Origin: Chionis minor
Lineage: Eukaryota > Chordata > Aves > Charadriiformes > Chionididae
Assembly (NCBI GenBank): GCA_013398295.1
Contig: VZSF01007910.1
Span: 222,201 to 286,200 of the forward strand
Direction: 5' to 3'
Length of the DNA stretch: 64,000 nt
The notes under the pieces were generated by a model. The model did not search any database and was not told the DNA's origin. It saw nothing but the letters and a program-made list of their open reading frames with translations. The first letter of the stretch is position 1. Every line of letters starts with the position of its first letter. Both the position numbers and the translations under genes were made by a program. This document shows positions 50,532 to 61,496 of this stretch, in pieces.

Positions 50532-53500
50532 CTGCAATTAAAAAATAAAAATAAAAAATCCAGTCAGTTAGCCATCCATAGAATCATCCTTCTTGTAACC
50601 ACCAGTCAGCTCTAAATAAAAAGGACTTCCCTGCATGCTGGAGCAAAATTATCAAGGCAGACAAAAGCACATTTTTCCCATAAAATTCCATTACTGCTGC
50701 ACCACATTCTGCCACCTCTGATCAATACACCTCTGCCAACAACCGTGCGTGACACAGACCTGCCCGCAAAGCACAGAGATGCTCCTCCGCTCCATCAGCT
50801 GGGAGCACCCAGGCATTTAAGTAGAAATGGCCCCCAGAACTGGTGAAATCCAAACCAAAGCCATCAGTCAACACCACTTAAATCGCTAACGGGCGTGTAC
50901 ATAAAAATTAAAAACTAATATTCCCCTGGGAACTAGGGAGCAATGAATTATTAAATACTTATTGTACAGCTCCAACGCTCCACAGCGGCCAATCTGAGTG
51001 GTGGAGACAAATGTTTTCCAACTCCTGTAGCCCCATAAACATAATTTTTGCCATTAAGAGTAAAAGGCCCCAGACTGGGCATCGACCTGACGCCGCAGGC
51101 TCTCAGGACGTCTCTGGACTTGCCGTGCCCCGAGCTGGCTGTCCCTCTGGTCACAAGTGTCCCCTGGCCAAGGGCTCGTGCCCAACCTGCCCGAGCTCAG
51201 CGCTGGGGACACCCCGCATGGCCAAGGGCTGCCGCCCCGGGCAGACACCACCCACCAAACACCAGTCCTTTGTGCTGGGCACTGGGCAGCTCCACCACTG
51301 GTGCCGGGGACCAGGGAGAAGGGAGCAGGCGGTGGGGACGAAGCACCTTCAAATAGCCAAAGTGGACACAAGACTTCGAGGGAAGACATCTTAGAGGTAA
51401 GAACATCCAAGTCCTGAAGGTGAAGACCTCAAGATGCCGATGCTTTGCTGTAACTCCCATCGCCCCCTCCCCAACCCTCCTGCTAAGGAAGACTCAATCA
51501 GCCTTGTTGCCGCTCAGAGGGACACTGGAAAAACAAGCATCACACCAGAAGAAAGGGGCAAGCATTTGTACGCTTTCTTGTTCATGTTATTGCTGTTAAT
51601 GAGGCTTTTCTGCCCTAATTTGGACTGTGAGTGTTAGCGCTATTGCAACTGAACTAATAACAATCTCTCAAAATACAACAAATACTTCAGACTTTAATTA
51701 AACGAACAGTAAATTCTTGGCTCCGTCTTTACGATGCGCTCCCTTTTGCCCCTAGTGAGATATTAAGCATAACATCATCACCACAGCCCAGAGGTCTTCT
51801 CCAGGCATCAAAACCAGAAGCTTCAGGTCAAGGCAAACTACAGCAATAAACCTCCGTCTCCTCCCTGAGACAGCAACTCCGATTATTCCGCGGAGCCCCG
51901 CACTGGCTTTTGCCGCAGGATCGCATCACGTTCACTGCTTTCCCACAGCCATCCAGTTTCTCTCCCCTATTTCCCCTCTTCCGCTCTTTCCTTGATCTTC
52001 CTGCTCTTCTCCCACATTCCTATTTACACTTAACTCCTCTACTCTTGTAACTCCTTTCCCCATGCTGATCCTCCCACAGCTTTCAAAATATTTTTGGTTT
52101 TCGACTTACACATAATTACAGCCAAGCCTAAGACTAATGCACTGGGTGCTCAACATCTGCTTGTACAATTCACTCCTTTCCCACCAACACCCAATTTCCA
52201 CCTTCCAAATCTGATCTGTAGGGAGATGGCAACCTGAATGTGCACTTGGCTACCTTCTGGAAGAGAAGAAAGCCAGATTTACGATGGCAAGAACTAGCTG
52301 AATTCCCAAAGTACCCCTCATTTGAAGTTTTCTTTTTTAAATTAACATCAAGCAAGACATCATGACTTTTTTAAAATTATTTATTTTTTAAACTACGCCC
52401 ATTTTAAAGAGAGGGAAACAATGATTCAAAGTCTCTTCCGAATGCTAGCTACTGACTTCCAGACAGCAGGACACAGCCGAGGAGTTTTCATTCCTCCCGC
52501 AATCACCAGAACACACAACTAGCAAAAGCACTTAGTATTTATAAAATTAGCTTACAGCAAGCTAGCACAGGAGCCGGCACAAACACCTGCATCCATCTGT
52601 AAAACGCGAGGTGGAACCCTGCCCTAAGAGACTTCTGAAGTGAGGAATTAAATGCAGATATTCCCACGACAAGCGGAAGGCTCCTCTGATTTGGACGGAG
52701 CTAATGGAAAGGCAAGAAAAAGAGCCCTGCAGCCTGGCATGGAAAGCGCTGGAGATGGGAGAGGAGACAAGAATAACACTCCATCAAACATCCGCAGCCC
52801 TCAGCGGACTGAGAAATTCCATTTCAACGGAGATTTCCGTAGATACGGTGACAGCTGACAGAAGACAGATAACCAAATAGGAGATGCCAATAAGAGCTGC
52901 TGTCACCGCGGTGCTGGCGATGACTTGGTGACAAGACCATGAGTGGCAAGAGACGTGCTGCTCCTATGAGGTTACGCACCTTCGCTTTAAACAATTATCA
53001 CCCCCTTCACTCTCCGCTGACAAACTAATACACAGCCTTTAACTGCCGGAGGTGGAACGGAGCATCCTTACTCCTCAAACTTAAATGGTCCAAGTACACC
53101 CAAGAGAAGACACAATACGGAGAGGTGAGCAGCCCTATTTTGCTCCGATATCCATCTGCGAGGCAGAGGAAATTCAAGGAGTGTAATTCTCAACCCAAAC
53201 AGCCATGGGAGTGTTAAAAAAATGAAAAAAAGAAAAGAAAAAAAAAGGGTGGGGTGGAATAACCATGGGTTGAGCGGGGCAGGAGGCACCTCTGAAATCC
53301 TCCAGGCAACAGCGAACCTTCTAATAACAGAAGATTGCAGAGACAGTTCATCCCGTGATGGGGAGAGAAGGCAGCGCGGAAAACTGGGATTTCCAACTAT
53401 GGCCTTAGGTACTACAAGGATACAGCCACCAAACACACATGCCCATGGGGGAAAGCACAGGGAGTTCTGGATAATCAAGAAATAAGTTTCAGCTGGGGAA

Positions 53501-54311
53501 AAAAAAAATTAAAAAAAAGAAACAACCAACCACCAACCAATCTGTAGAGGATGCAGAACACAAAGCTCCCCTCCCACTTGCCCGAAACAGCTGATTACTC
53601 TCAGCCTTTCCCATTACTGGAGTTCCTGCATTATTTCCCCACCATATAACGATCTACCTCTGATCACAAATGAGTTGTTCTTCATTAAAAAAAAAACCAC
53701 CAAGCCTTCATGGCTCCCCATCTCCAGCAAATAAGGGGTGAAAATCCCAGCTCACAACCAATCGCTCCCCCTCCAGCAAATATTCTCCTAGGTAGTGTTT
53801 TTTTAACCCTGGACTCTCTCGACTCCGGAGAGCAAAGCCTCGTAAGGCTGAGCACCACTCAGATGGCTGGAGAAAGACAGCCCAAGCCTTGCAGCAGCTC
53901 ATGATCCACAGGGTGCTGAGGACCCATCAGACACCCTGCTCCTGCTGCAGCTGAGCACAGTTCAAAGGTTGATGCCTCCAGCTGCTGGCCTCCCCACCAC
54001 CACTCCACTCGGCCATTCCCTCCAATCTACCAGGAAACTCACTCCTTCCCTCACCGACTGTTTTTGAACAATCTCATTGTCAAAAAAAAAAAAAAAAATC
54101 ATTTAAAAGATCATTTTGGCAGTACTGAGTTAGGCAGCAGCCACAGAGGCAGATATGCTGGCAGAGCTGAGGAAGATGTGATCTTCAAACTTGGAGCATC
54201 TGCTGCCAAACCAGCACATTTTGGTATCCCCCAAAACCCTCAAGAAGCCAAAGAAAATGACCGGCATGACATGTAGTCATGGGAAGAGATGAAAATTCAG
54301 CACAGCTCCCC
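50532..54311 (-). other. left part of the intron between the two identified exons
   Basis: Intronic by virtue of the flanking exons. Contains a GC-rich patch at about 51070-51350, and A-rich runs at 53501-53518 and 54083-54098. No further exon with compatible phase seen. Confidence 0.6.
51070..51350. other. GC-rich, CpG-bearing intronic patch
   Basis: Abrupt rise in GC with CCGCCCCGGGCAGAC, GACGCCGCAGGCTC and other CpGs against AT-rich flanks. Not CR1. Could be an old LTR or other mobile-element fragment, an internal promoter or a GC-rich untranslated exon. Sequence alone does not decide. Confidence 0.5.
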
Positions 54312-54472
54312 TGAAGTTGTGGCTGCCCCATCCGTGGAGGTGTTCAAGTCCAGGTTGGATGGGGCTTGGAGCAACCTGGTCTACTGGGAGGTGTCCCTGC
54401 CCAGGGCAGGGGTGTTGGATCTAGGTGGTCTTTAAGATCCCTTCCAACCTACACCATTCTGTGATTCTATGA
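54312..54472 (+). mobile_element. CR1 LINE 3' fragment, group C
   Basis: 3' UTR only: GGCTGCCCCATCCGTGGAGG, GGTCTTTAAGATCCCTTCCA, ending CATTCTGTGATTCTATGA. Lies in the intron of the minus-strand gene, antisense to it. Confidence 0.93.
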
Positions 54473-55054
54473 ATCTGGGTGTAATATCAAGGCCACCTCT
54501 CCTCTCCTAACAGTGCTGCTCACCAACAACTCCTCCTCATTTCTTATTCCTGCACATCAAATTTGTTCCCCCAAATCCTTCCCTTGCCCACCTAGCCTCT
54601 CATCCTCTCTCTTACGCTCTTCTCCCAACCACTTAATCCTTTCCGCTCTGAACTCCGAATTAAAGGGGTTAGTGATAGGATTAACCGCTTAGTCTACCCA
54701 GTAATTACACAGTTATCTTAATTCTCTTTGTCCAGTCCCCTTTATCGCTCCCTTTAACAGGTTGTGAATTTACCGCGGACAAAGATAGGCGTAACGTCTC
54801 GCTGCACGCTTTGCGGCGGCTCGTATAACGGGATCCCAGTCCCGAGATGAGCCCTGGGAAGAGCTACACCTTAAAAACCAGCGATGAATCCGTAACGGAG
54901 ATCTTACCGAGCCTTCAGCTTTGGGCATTAAATCTCCATCTCGAGATTTACACTCCTCTCACACCGTGAAACTGCGATTAGCAGCCGGCGTTGTGCAATA
55001 CTCGAGGCACCAAAGACAGCTTAGGCACAGCTTTAACATCCTCCCAGCACTTAC
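54473..55054 (-). other. right part of the same intron, candidate conserved non-coding block
   Basis: 54650-54960 mixes AT-rich motifs (CCAGTAATTACAC, CTCCCTTTAACAGG) with an unusually high CpG content, just downstream of the coding exon. No exon seen in it. Confidence 0.45.
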
Positions 55055-55200
55055 TTGAACAAAGGGTTTTTGGGTCTTTGGGGTTTCTTCTTTGCGAAGA
55101 ATGCTGCAAATTCTCTTCCAGAGCTGGCGTAGCTAAGCTGGGTGGACGGCTCCGAGGCCGTGCGGGTGTTCTTCATATCCAGATACTCCGTCAGCAGCAT
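55055..55200 (-). CDS. internal coding exon of an unrecognised minus-strand gene (upstream exon of a pair)
   Basis: On the minus strand a pyrimidine-rich acceptor (CCCCGTTCCTTGTGTTTGCAG, last 20 bases at 55201-55220) precedes 146 nt, followed by the donor AA|GTAAGT. Two of the three frames are closed by stops. The open one gives 48 codons plus two bases (phase 2), starting [18 protein letters not shown] and ending in a basic stretch, [18 protein letters not shown]. The leftover AA is completed to a Lys codon by the first G of the exon at 50443-50531. Composition is polar (Ser/Thr/Lys/Arg) with no membrane segment. The first ATG sits at the acceptor, so it could be an internal Met or, less likely, the start codon. 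I do not recognise the protein family. Codon use is GC-rich against AT-rich flanks, as expected of a real exon. No convincing partner exon was found on its upstream side inside the window. Confidence 0.8.
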
Positions 55201-57403
55201 CTGCAAACACAAGGAACGGGGAACTCAGCATTCGAAATAAAACAGCCTTACAACATAACCCGCACAGCCAGGATCTCCAGGGAGTCTGTTAGACGGGAAA
55301 ATTCCTAAAAATCTCAAAAATCCTGATTAACAGTAACCTAGCTTTATTTTCAGAAATGTGGTCCTAGTGACTCATCTGCCACTGTCACTAATTTGGTAAA
55401 AGCTCATTTTACATTACTTTCACCAACTCAATCTGCTACAAAACCCTGATGGTATCAAAGGTATCTTGCCACAAGTCCCCACTCCTCCCAAAGTTCATTC
55501 CAGCAGCAGCAACGGGGAGACGGTGGGTGGGTTGTTGGGTGGCCTTTACAGACTGATTCCATACGCCAGCCCTTAAAATCATAAAAGTTAGCAATATTGA
55601 TCTGTCCAGTTACAAAAGCATATTTTATATAAAATATCCACGCGTGTGTTTGGGGCATCGTGTGCCAAAGGCCACGTATGCTGCTGGAAAAAGTCCTGGG
55701 AACGCTGCAAAAATTGCCCTTCAGTAACTCCCAAACCAAACATGTTTCTTTTACCATTGAAAATACGAATTCCCACAGGCTTCAGTTCTGCCAGCACAGT
55801 TTAGGATTGACTTTCCCCCAGCCCAGCAGACCCAGTAAGGGGTCTGGGGGGGTCCCTTTTTAAGACCAGGGTCCCCTCTGTGAAACCAGCCCTGAGTGGT
55901 GGCCCGATATTTGATATTGTTTAAGCAACTCGACGTTGCAGAAGCAGCAACAGATCCCAAATCATTCCCCTCTAATTTCCCAGCGTCTGCAAATGGCAAG
56001 AAACCCCTTAAAAATTAACTTTTGTCAGTGCATTCAGAGAGTCTCTATTTACTTTCAGAAAACTCTACCTACTCGGAGGCTATTAGTAATGTGTTTCATT
56101 TTAATAATTAGCTCGTCAAACCACACCAGAGAGAGTTGTTTGTAACGAATGGAATACATCAGTGCTGCGCTAACTTTAAACAAATTATGCAGGAATAAAT
56201 ATCTAGGCAAATGGCGTCATGCCCCTAATTAGACACAATTCAGGATAGCTCGGGGGAAAAAAAAAAAAACAACACAAAGAAACTTCAACTCCTAAAACAC
56301 CTCAATTGAAACTTTACCTGAGCACAAGCTTTTAAAATGCGTGCTTATTGTTAAGAGTAAAAATAATCACCGCGCTAATTTTTAACAGTAATTTACCAAA
56401 TCTGTTTGTATTCCCTCATTTGCATTTCATCTTCTCTACTTAACAACCCTAAAATCGCCACAGAACTGTAATTAAACCCTCAAACTTAACCAAGTTTAAA
56501 AAAAAAAATAAAAAGAAAAACACTTAGCAGTTTGTTCTCCCATTATAGATGAAACCTATTTATAATGGATTCCACGACTCTGGTGTCACTTGATAGCCAC
56601 GACTAGGAAATGTAAAGCCTGTAATACAGTACTTGGCTCCAAAATTACAATAAGCCAACAGTGGTTTGAGCTAGGAACAGAATGAATTACTCCTGTTGGT
56701 TAAAAAGTGAAACAAGGAAATAAAAGATGAGTTAGCGGTCAGATATTCTCTGAAAATGCCACAGATTAGGAAAAAAAATAATGGGGGAAATTGTTAATTT
56801 ATGGTATTGCTAGATAGGCAGGGCAGGATGGTGAGACGCAAGGCTCTGAAAAAGGAAAAAGCTGTAAAAGAAGTGAAAATAGTGGGTTTTGCTAACTGTT
56901 CTCCAAGCTCATCTTTAAGTTATAAAATCCAGGCGTAGCAGAAACGGCGCGAGACAGATCAAAGCTCTTTCTGCTCCAGTGCCCTGTGTTCAGCAGTGCC
57001 ACAGGTTCCTCAGAAGGCACTAATTAAGCGTGAGCACGGCTGAGCAGTCACAATACACAGCCAGGCGGGAGGGAAGTCCAGACAGGAGAGATCTTCAACG
57101 CCGAGCGCGTGTGGCTTGTAACGGCAGCGTGAAGATTAAAACCCTCCTCATTTTTTACGCAAGATGATGAACGTGTGGGCCCGTCTGAAAATATGTGCCA
57201 GCTACTTGCCTCAAAAAAATTAGCCAGAAGTTTTCCTTTCTCATTGGGTTGTGCAACGCGTGGCCTTCACCCAATGCCATCAGCCTCAATTTATTCCCTA
57301 TGGCTAGACAGGTCAAGTTATCCAGTTTTCCTGCTCTCGTAATCCTGGTAGAGGATACTAATAAGTATGACATGTTGGTGTTTGGAGTTGTGGTCTGGCC
57401 ATG
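55201..57403. other. probable intron upstream of the identified exon pair
   Basis: 56080-56420 is AT-rich with TTTAATAATTAGC and CCTAATTAGAC motifs and looks non-random. No upstream exon ending in phase 0 was found. Confidence 0.4.
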
Positions 57404-57437
57404 GGGAAGGGAAGGGAAGGGAAGGGAAGGGAAGGGA
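57404..57437 (+). repeat. GGGAA pentanucleotide run (six units plus GGGA)
   Basis: Six perfect GGGAA units (57404-57433) plus GGGA, separated from the long AAAGG array by TGT (57438-57440). Probably an older or diverged edge of the same expansion. Confidence 0.95.
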
Positions 57438-57440
57438 TGT

Positions 57441-58095
57441 AAAGGAAAGGAAAGGAAAGGAAAGGAAAGGAAAGGAAAGGAAAGGAAAGGAAAGGAAAGG
57501 AAAGGAAAGGAAAGGAAAGGAAAGGAAAGGAAAGGAAAGGAAAGGAAAGGAAAGGAAAGGAAAGGAAAGGAAAGGAAAGGAAAGGAAAGGAAAGGAAAGG
57601 AAAGGAAAGGAAAGGAAAGGAAAGGAAAGGAAAGGAAAGGAAAGGAAAGGAAAGGAAAGGAAAGGAAAGGAAAGGAAAGGAAAGGAAAGGAAAGGAAAGG
57701 AAAGGAAAGGAAAGGAAAGGAAAGGAAAGGAAAGGAAAGGAAAGGAAAGGAAAGGAAAGGAAAGGAAAGGAAAGGAAAGGAAAGGAAAGGAAAGGAAAGG
57801 AAAGGAAAGGAAAGGAAAGGAAAGGAAAGGAAAGGAAAGGAAAGGAAAGGAAAGGAAAGGAAAGGAAAGGAAAGGAAAGGAAAGGAAAGGAAAGGAAAGG
57901 AAAGGAAAGGAAAGGAAAGGAAAGGAAAGGAAAGGAAAGGAAAGGAAAGGAAAGGAAAGGAAAGGAAAGGAAAGGAAAGGAAAGGAAAGGAAAGGAAAGG
58001 AAAGGAAAGGAAAGGAAAGGAAAGGAAAGGAAAGGAAAGGAAAGGAAAGGAAAGGAAAGGAAAGGAAAGGAAAGGAAAGGAAAGGAAAGGAAAGG
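57441..58095 (+). repeat. perfect (AAAGG)131 pentanucleotide array
   Basis: 655 bp counted as 131 AAAGG units with not a single interruption. The plus strand is pure purine, so the tract is a polypurine/polypyrimidine mirror-type repeat able to form triplex or G-rich structures. The long KGKER-repeat frames across it are a by-product of a 5-bp period and are not genes. Confidence 0.98.
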
Positions 58096-58501
58096 TGTTT
58101 TCCTGCCTATCTAAGCGAACAGGAGCTTGCCGTAACCAATGAAGTAAGGGATTTCATTATTTGGCCCCATAACACCTGATTAGTAGTTGCTAAGCCATCA
58201 ATCAAAAACCTTGTTAGACATTAATCAAATGGACCTACAGCGAGATTTATGAGGGACTGTAAAGTTTGCAACATCCCATTCATCTATAACAAGGCCTTTT
58301 TTCTGTTTGCCGGTTGAATTCTGCCAGCCACGTAGTATATTTACATCAATACTAAACAAATGAAGCAGTACATAAAGCAAGAGAGCAAAGTACTCTTTCT
58401 CCAAATGGCTCTTTGGCAATGAAAACTAATATAAAATATTGCACTAAAAAAGCGGCGTTTATGGCTTTGGAGATGGTTTTAAATACTAAAATTTCAAAAG
58501 G
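58096..58501. other. single-copy stretch between the array and a CR1
   Basis: No exon or repeat recognised. Confidence 0.5.
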
Positions 58502-59011
58502 TCATAGAATCATAGAATCACTTGGGTTGGAAGAGACCTTCAAGATCATCGAGTCCAAAACCACCCCGAACCCATGTCCCTCAGCACCACGTCTACCCGG
58601 AATACCTCCAGGGATGGCGATTCCACCACCTCCCTGGGCAGCCTGTTCCAAGGCTTGAGAACCCTTTTGGTAAAGAAGTTTTTCCTAATATCCAACCTAA
58701 CCTCCCCTGGCACAACTTGAGCCTATTTCCTCTTGTCCTGTCGCTTGTTCCTTGGGAGAAGAGATTGACCCCACCTGGCTATAACCTCCTTTCAGGGAGT
58801 TGTAGAGAGTGAGAAGGTCTCCCCTCAACCTTCTCTTCTCCAGGCTAAACAATCCCAACTCCCTCAGCCGCTCCTCATAAGACTTGTTCTCCAGAGCCCT
58901 CACCAGCTCCGTTGCCCTTCTCTGGACACGCTCCAGCACCTCAATGTCTCTCCGATACTGCGGTGCCCAAAACTGAACACAGCACTCGAGCTGCGGCCTC
59001 ACCACATAGCA
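58502..59011 (-). mobile_element. CR1 LINE, 5'-truncated, group A
   Basis: 3' end TCATAGAATCATAGAATCAC. Compared with sister copies about 40 bp around the CCATAACCTACACTGCC segment and a few bases elsewhere are deleted. On the minus strand ORF2 tail reads [60 protein letters not shown], then [16 protein letters not shown]. Confidence 0.95.
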
Positions 59012-59582
59012 GTACGCATGGCCTTATCTCCCACGTTCACCTGACAGCAGCTTGCACCGCACGGTCCTTCTGAACTGCGATGGGGCAAGAAGAAATTTGC
59101 TTCTGTGCCTGACCACTGCTTGCACGTGCTGCGACTCTCCAGATCCACCTTTTTACTCTTTGGCTGAGCCCCACGTGCAGTTGTGCAAGTCGTAACGTCT
59201 TACCAGGCTCAAGACTGACCTATGAACAAAGCATGAGCAATAAAACCTGCCTGGCCACCGGGTGACAGCTAAATTCATTCATTATTTGTACCTCTTGTGA
59301 GCTGTTAGATAGGAGGCCTGAGCTCGGAATAAGCTCTGCTCCATCAATTAAAAGCTGTCAAAGGTATTTCACATACTCACTCACTCTTAATTAAGATGGA
59401 TGCTGCCGTGTGAACAGTTTGCTCCACCAGAAAATCAGGACAGTTTCAAACTCTACGCCATCAACACTGATTTTCATTACGCCTTCATATATTTGGGGGG
59501 GGAAGGGAAGGGAGGGTGTCCAGAAAATCAAATGAAAACTAACAGCATACTGTGAATTTTGCAAGGGTAAATGGGATGACCA
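59012..59582. other. single-copy stretch, nothing firm
   Basis: A 34-nt microexon-like segment (59041-59074) was considered and rejected on phase grounds. Confidence 0.45.
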
Positions 59583-59800
59583 GGTAATTACTGGCCGCTC
59601 CACCTCCTATTGATCAGGGACAAAATCACAGAACGGATGATAGAAGACTCTATTAAAAAAGAATTAAGGGAGAATAATAGAATTCATGTCCAGCAATATG
59701 GATTTACAGAACACAGATCTCAGCTAAGCAGTATTCTTATGATGATGACAAATTTAGCTTTCAATAGAGAAAGTTTTATTTCCACCAGAGATCTGACAAA
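59583..59800 (+). mobile_element. ancient CR1/L3-like LINE reverse-transcriptase fragment
   Basis: One continuous plus-strand frame from 59583 reads G-N-Y-W-P-L-H-L-L-L, then IRDKITERMIEDSIKKEL and NNRIHVQQYGFTEHRS. It corresponds to the fingers of non-LTR reverse transcriptases (GNYRP-SL… and QHGF-KGRSC boxes). The nucleotide sequence is unlike the 23 avian CR1 copies, so it represents an older element. Similarity stops after MMTN. It may belong to the same insertion as 60595-61083. Confidence 0.7.
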
Positions 59801-60594
59801 GCCAAAACGCTAAAAGTCAACACAGTATCTGCTAAAAGAAAAATGGGCAGGCATGTGACAAGATCCTTAACATATCATTAGAAATGAGGAAAACACCAAA
59901 ATCAGATTTTACAAGGTCCCAGAAATCTTAATTCCTCTTTTCCTTTTGTACTCTATACCAACTGAAATACAAGGCTATTCCAGAACCCTTCTTCTTTTCT
60001 TGGACAGAAATATTCTAATTTTCAGGCTAAGTTCGGTCCATCTTCGTTTTTCAAACAACAGTAATTAGAAGGACTTTAATCAGACAATGAAAGCACATCC
60101 AAGAGTGGCTGCAGCAACCTCATTCTGGATTGAACAGACCAGAATTCTTCCTGTTTTAAATTCCTATAGGATATAATGGCTACAGAAGGTTTGTAAATTA
60201 TGGTTTGGGTCAAAAATGGTAAATAATAAAGGGAACACAGCATTAACAGAACTATACAATTTTTATTATTACTGTTTTTCATAATATAATCACTCTACTG
60301 GAAGAATTTCAATGTCAGCAGAGGTAAATCTCTACACCTAGAGAAAAATAAATTAAAGTCGCGATCTGTAGGATTATTGTGTAAAGCTGTGACTTGCAAA
60401 TTTGGGAATAGTAAAGATAATCAACAACAGTGATGATCCCACTGTGACGATGGGTATTAATGAGCTCATTGGAAATGGCTACATAAAGCAGAGAGCTTCG
60501 TCAGAAGTAAAAGTTTACAGCATCGCTCCATACCGGTCTCGCATCCGGAACGCCGAATGAAACGCTGGAGCTCATAAACAAAGAGACATAGGGA
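59801..60594. other. stretch between the two ancient LINE pieces
   Basis: No LINE motif recognisable. It may be decayed ORF2 of the same element or unrelated sequence. Confidence 0.35.
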
Positions 60595-61083
60595 AAAAAG
60601 CAGGTGGCAGGGTGCACAAAAGAAGCCTGGAAGTTATTAACTGGCTGGAAAACATCCCTTACAGCAAAGCACCACGAGGCCGGGAGCTCAGCCTCGTTAG
60701 CTTAGCGAAGAGAAGGCTAAGAGGTTACTGCATCAGTCTGCAGGCATGCAACAGAGGGCACTGAACTGACGAAAAAAGATCTTCGCTAATGAATTTTTAA
60801 AAAAAAAAAATCCAAAGGCTGGAAAGTTGAAGCTGGACAGGCTTTGACAAACCGTGAGGCATACATTTCCAGAGCGTAATTAACCACTTACATCAAAGGT
60901 TACACCGTACTCTCTGTCACTGATTTATTTCCCCCCCCCCCTCAGTCGAGACCGGCTGCCTTTCTAAAGCGCGTGCCCTCCTTCACAGAGGAATTAATTC
61001 AAGAAAAGTACCACAGCTTGTTTTCCACAGAGGTCAGGCGAGAAGATCACAACAGCTCCTGATAATCTTGGGTTCTTAATAAA
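60595..61083 (+). mobile_element. ancient CR1/L3-like LINE 3' part
   Basis: Highly diverged but ordered matches to an old amniote CR1/L3-type tail: CTGGAAAACATCCCTTACAG, then GCTTAGCGAAGAGAAGGCTA AGAGG (the S-L-x-K-R-R-L-R-G block), GCTGGAAAGTTGAAGCTGG, GCGTAATTAACCA, GAGGAATTAATTCAAG and AGAGGTCAGGCGAGAAGATC near the end. Frameshifts throughout, with an A10 insertion at about 60799. Confidence 0.6.
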
Positions 61084-61496
61084 GCCGTCGCGCCCTTCAG
61101 CGCCAGCTCACAGGCTCTTGCACGAAAGAACCATTAGTGTTCCAAGTGCTATTCACAGCACCTTCAGTCAACATTTTGTGCTGATATAGGGAATAAAAAC
61201 AGCTACAGTTTGTCTTTGGGGAACAGGTTTGTGCTCCTGGAACCCTCTCACCCAGGTCTGTCTTTGGCAACCACTGGGCATGAAAGTACAAATGAGGGCA
61301 ACCTCGCTCGTACTTTCAGGAAACTGCAAGTCAAAAAATCCAGAAATAACACTCTCGCCATCTGAGAACGTCTCCAGTGTTTTGCTACGCTGTCCTGGCA
61401 ACTGGAAACAAGACCTATTTTCAGCTCAGGGCTCTGACACAGCGGGCAGCTGCAGAAATGACAGCACTTCAGCTGCCCTGACGCTCTGTGGGCTCC
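61084..61496. other. single-copy stretch with a small hairpin
   Basis: Contains the GNRA-capped inverted repeat at 61281-61318. No exon supported. Confidence 0.45.
61281..61318. repeat. 38-nt inverted repeat with GCAA loop
   Basis: TGAAAGTAC (61281-61289) and GTACTTTCA (61310-61318) are perfectly complementary. Inside, GAGG/CCTC form a second stem closed by GCAA, separated from the outer stem by a 4/4 internal loop. Confidence 0.8.

Noticed and set aside
57404..58095. CRISPR-like or satellite array
   Set aside because: Uniform 5-bp units without spacers, in a vertebrate genome. It is a microsatellite.
57195..58179. Two long plus-strand frames (315 and 270 codons) with KGKER repeats
   Set aside because: They are the translation of the (AAAGG)n array. 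A 5-bp unit gives a five-residue periodic frame without stops. No coding evidence on either side.
59041..59074. 34-nt minus-strand microexon with strong polypyrimidine acceptor and GTGAACG donor
   Set aside because: Its most protein-like frame ends in phase 2, which would put the exon at 55055-55200 into a frame with an immediate stop.
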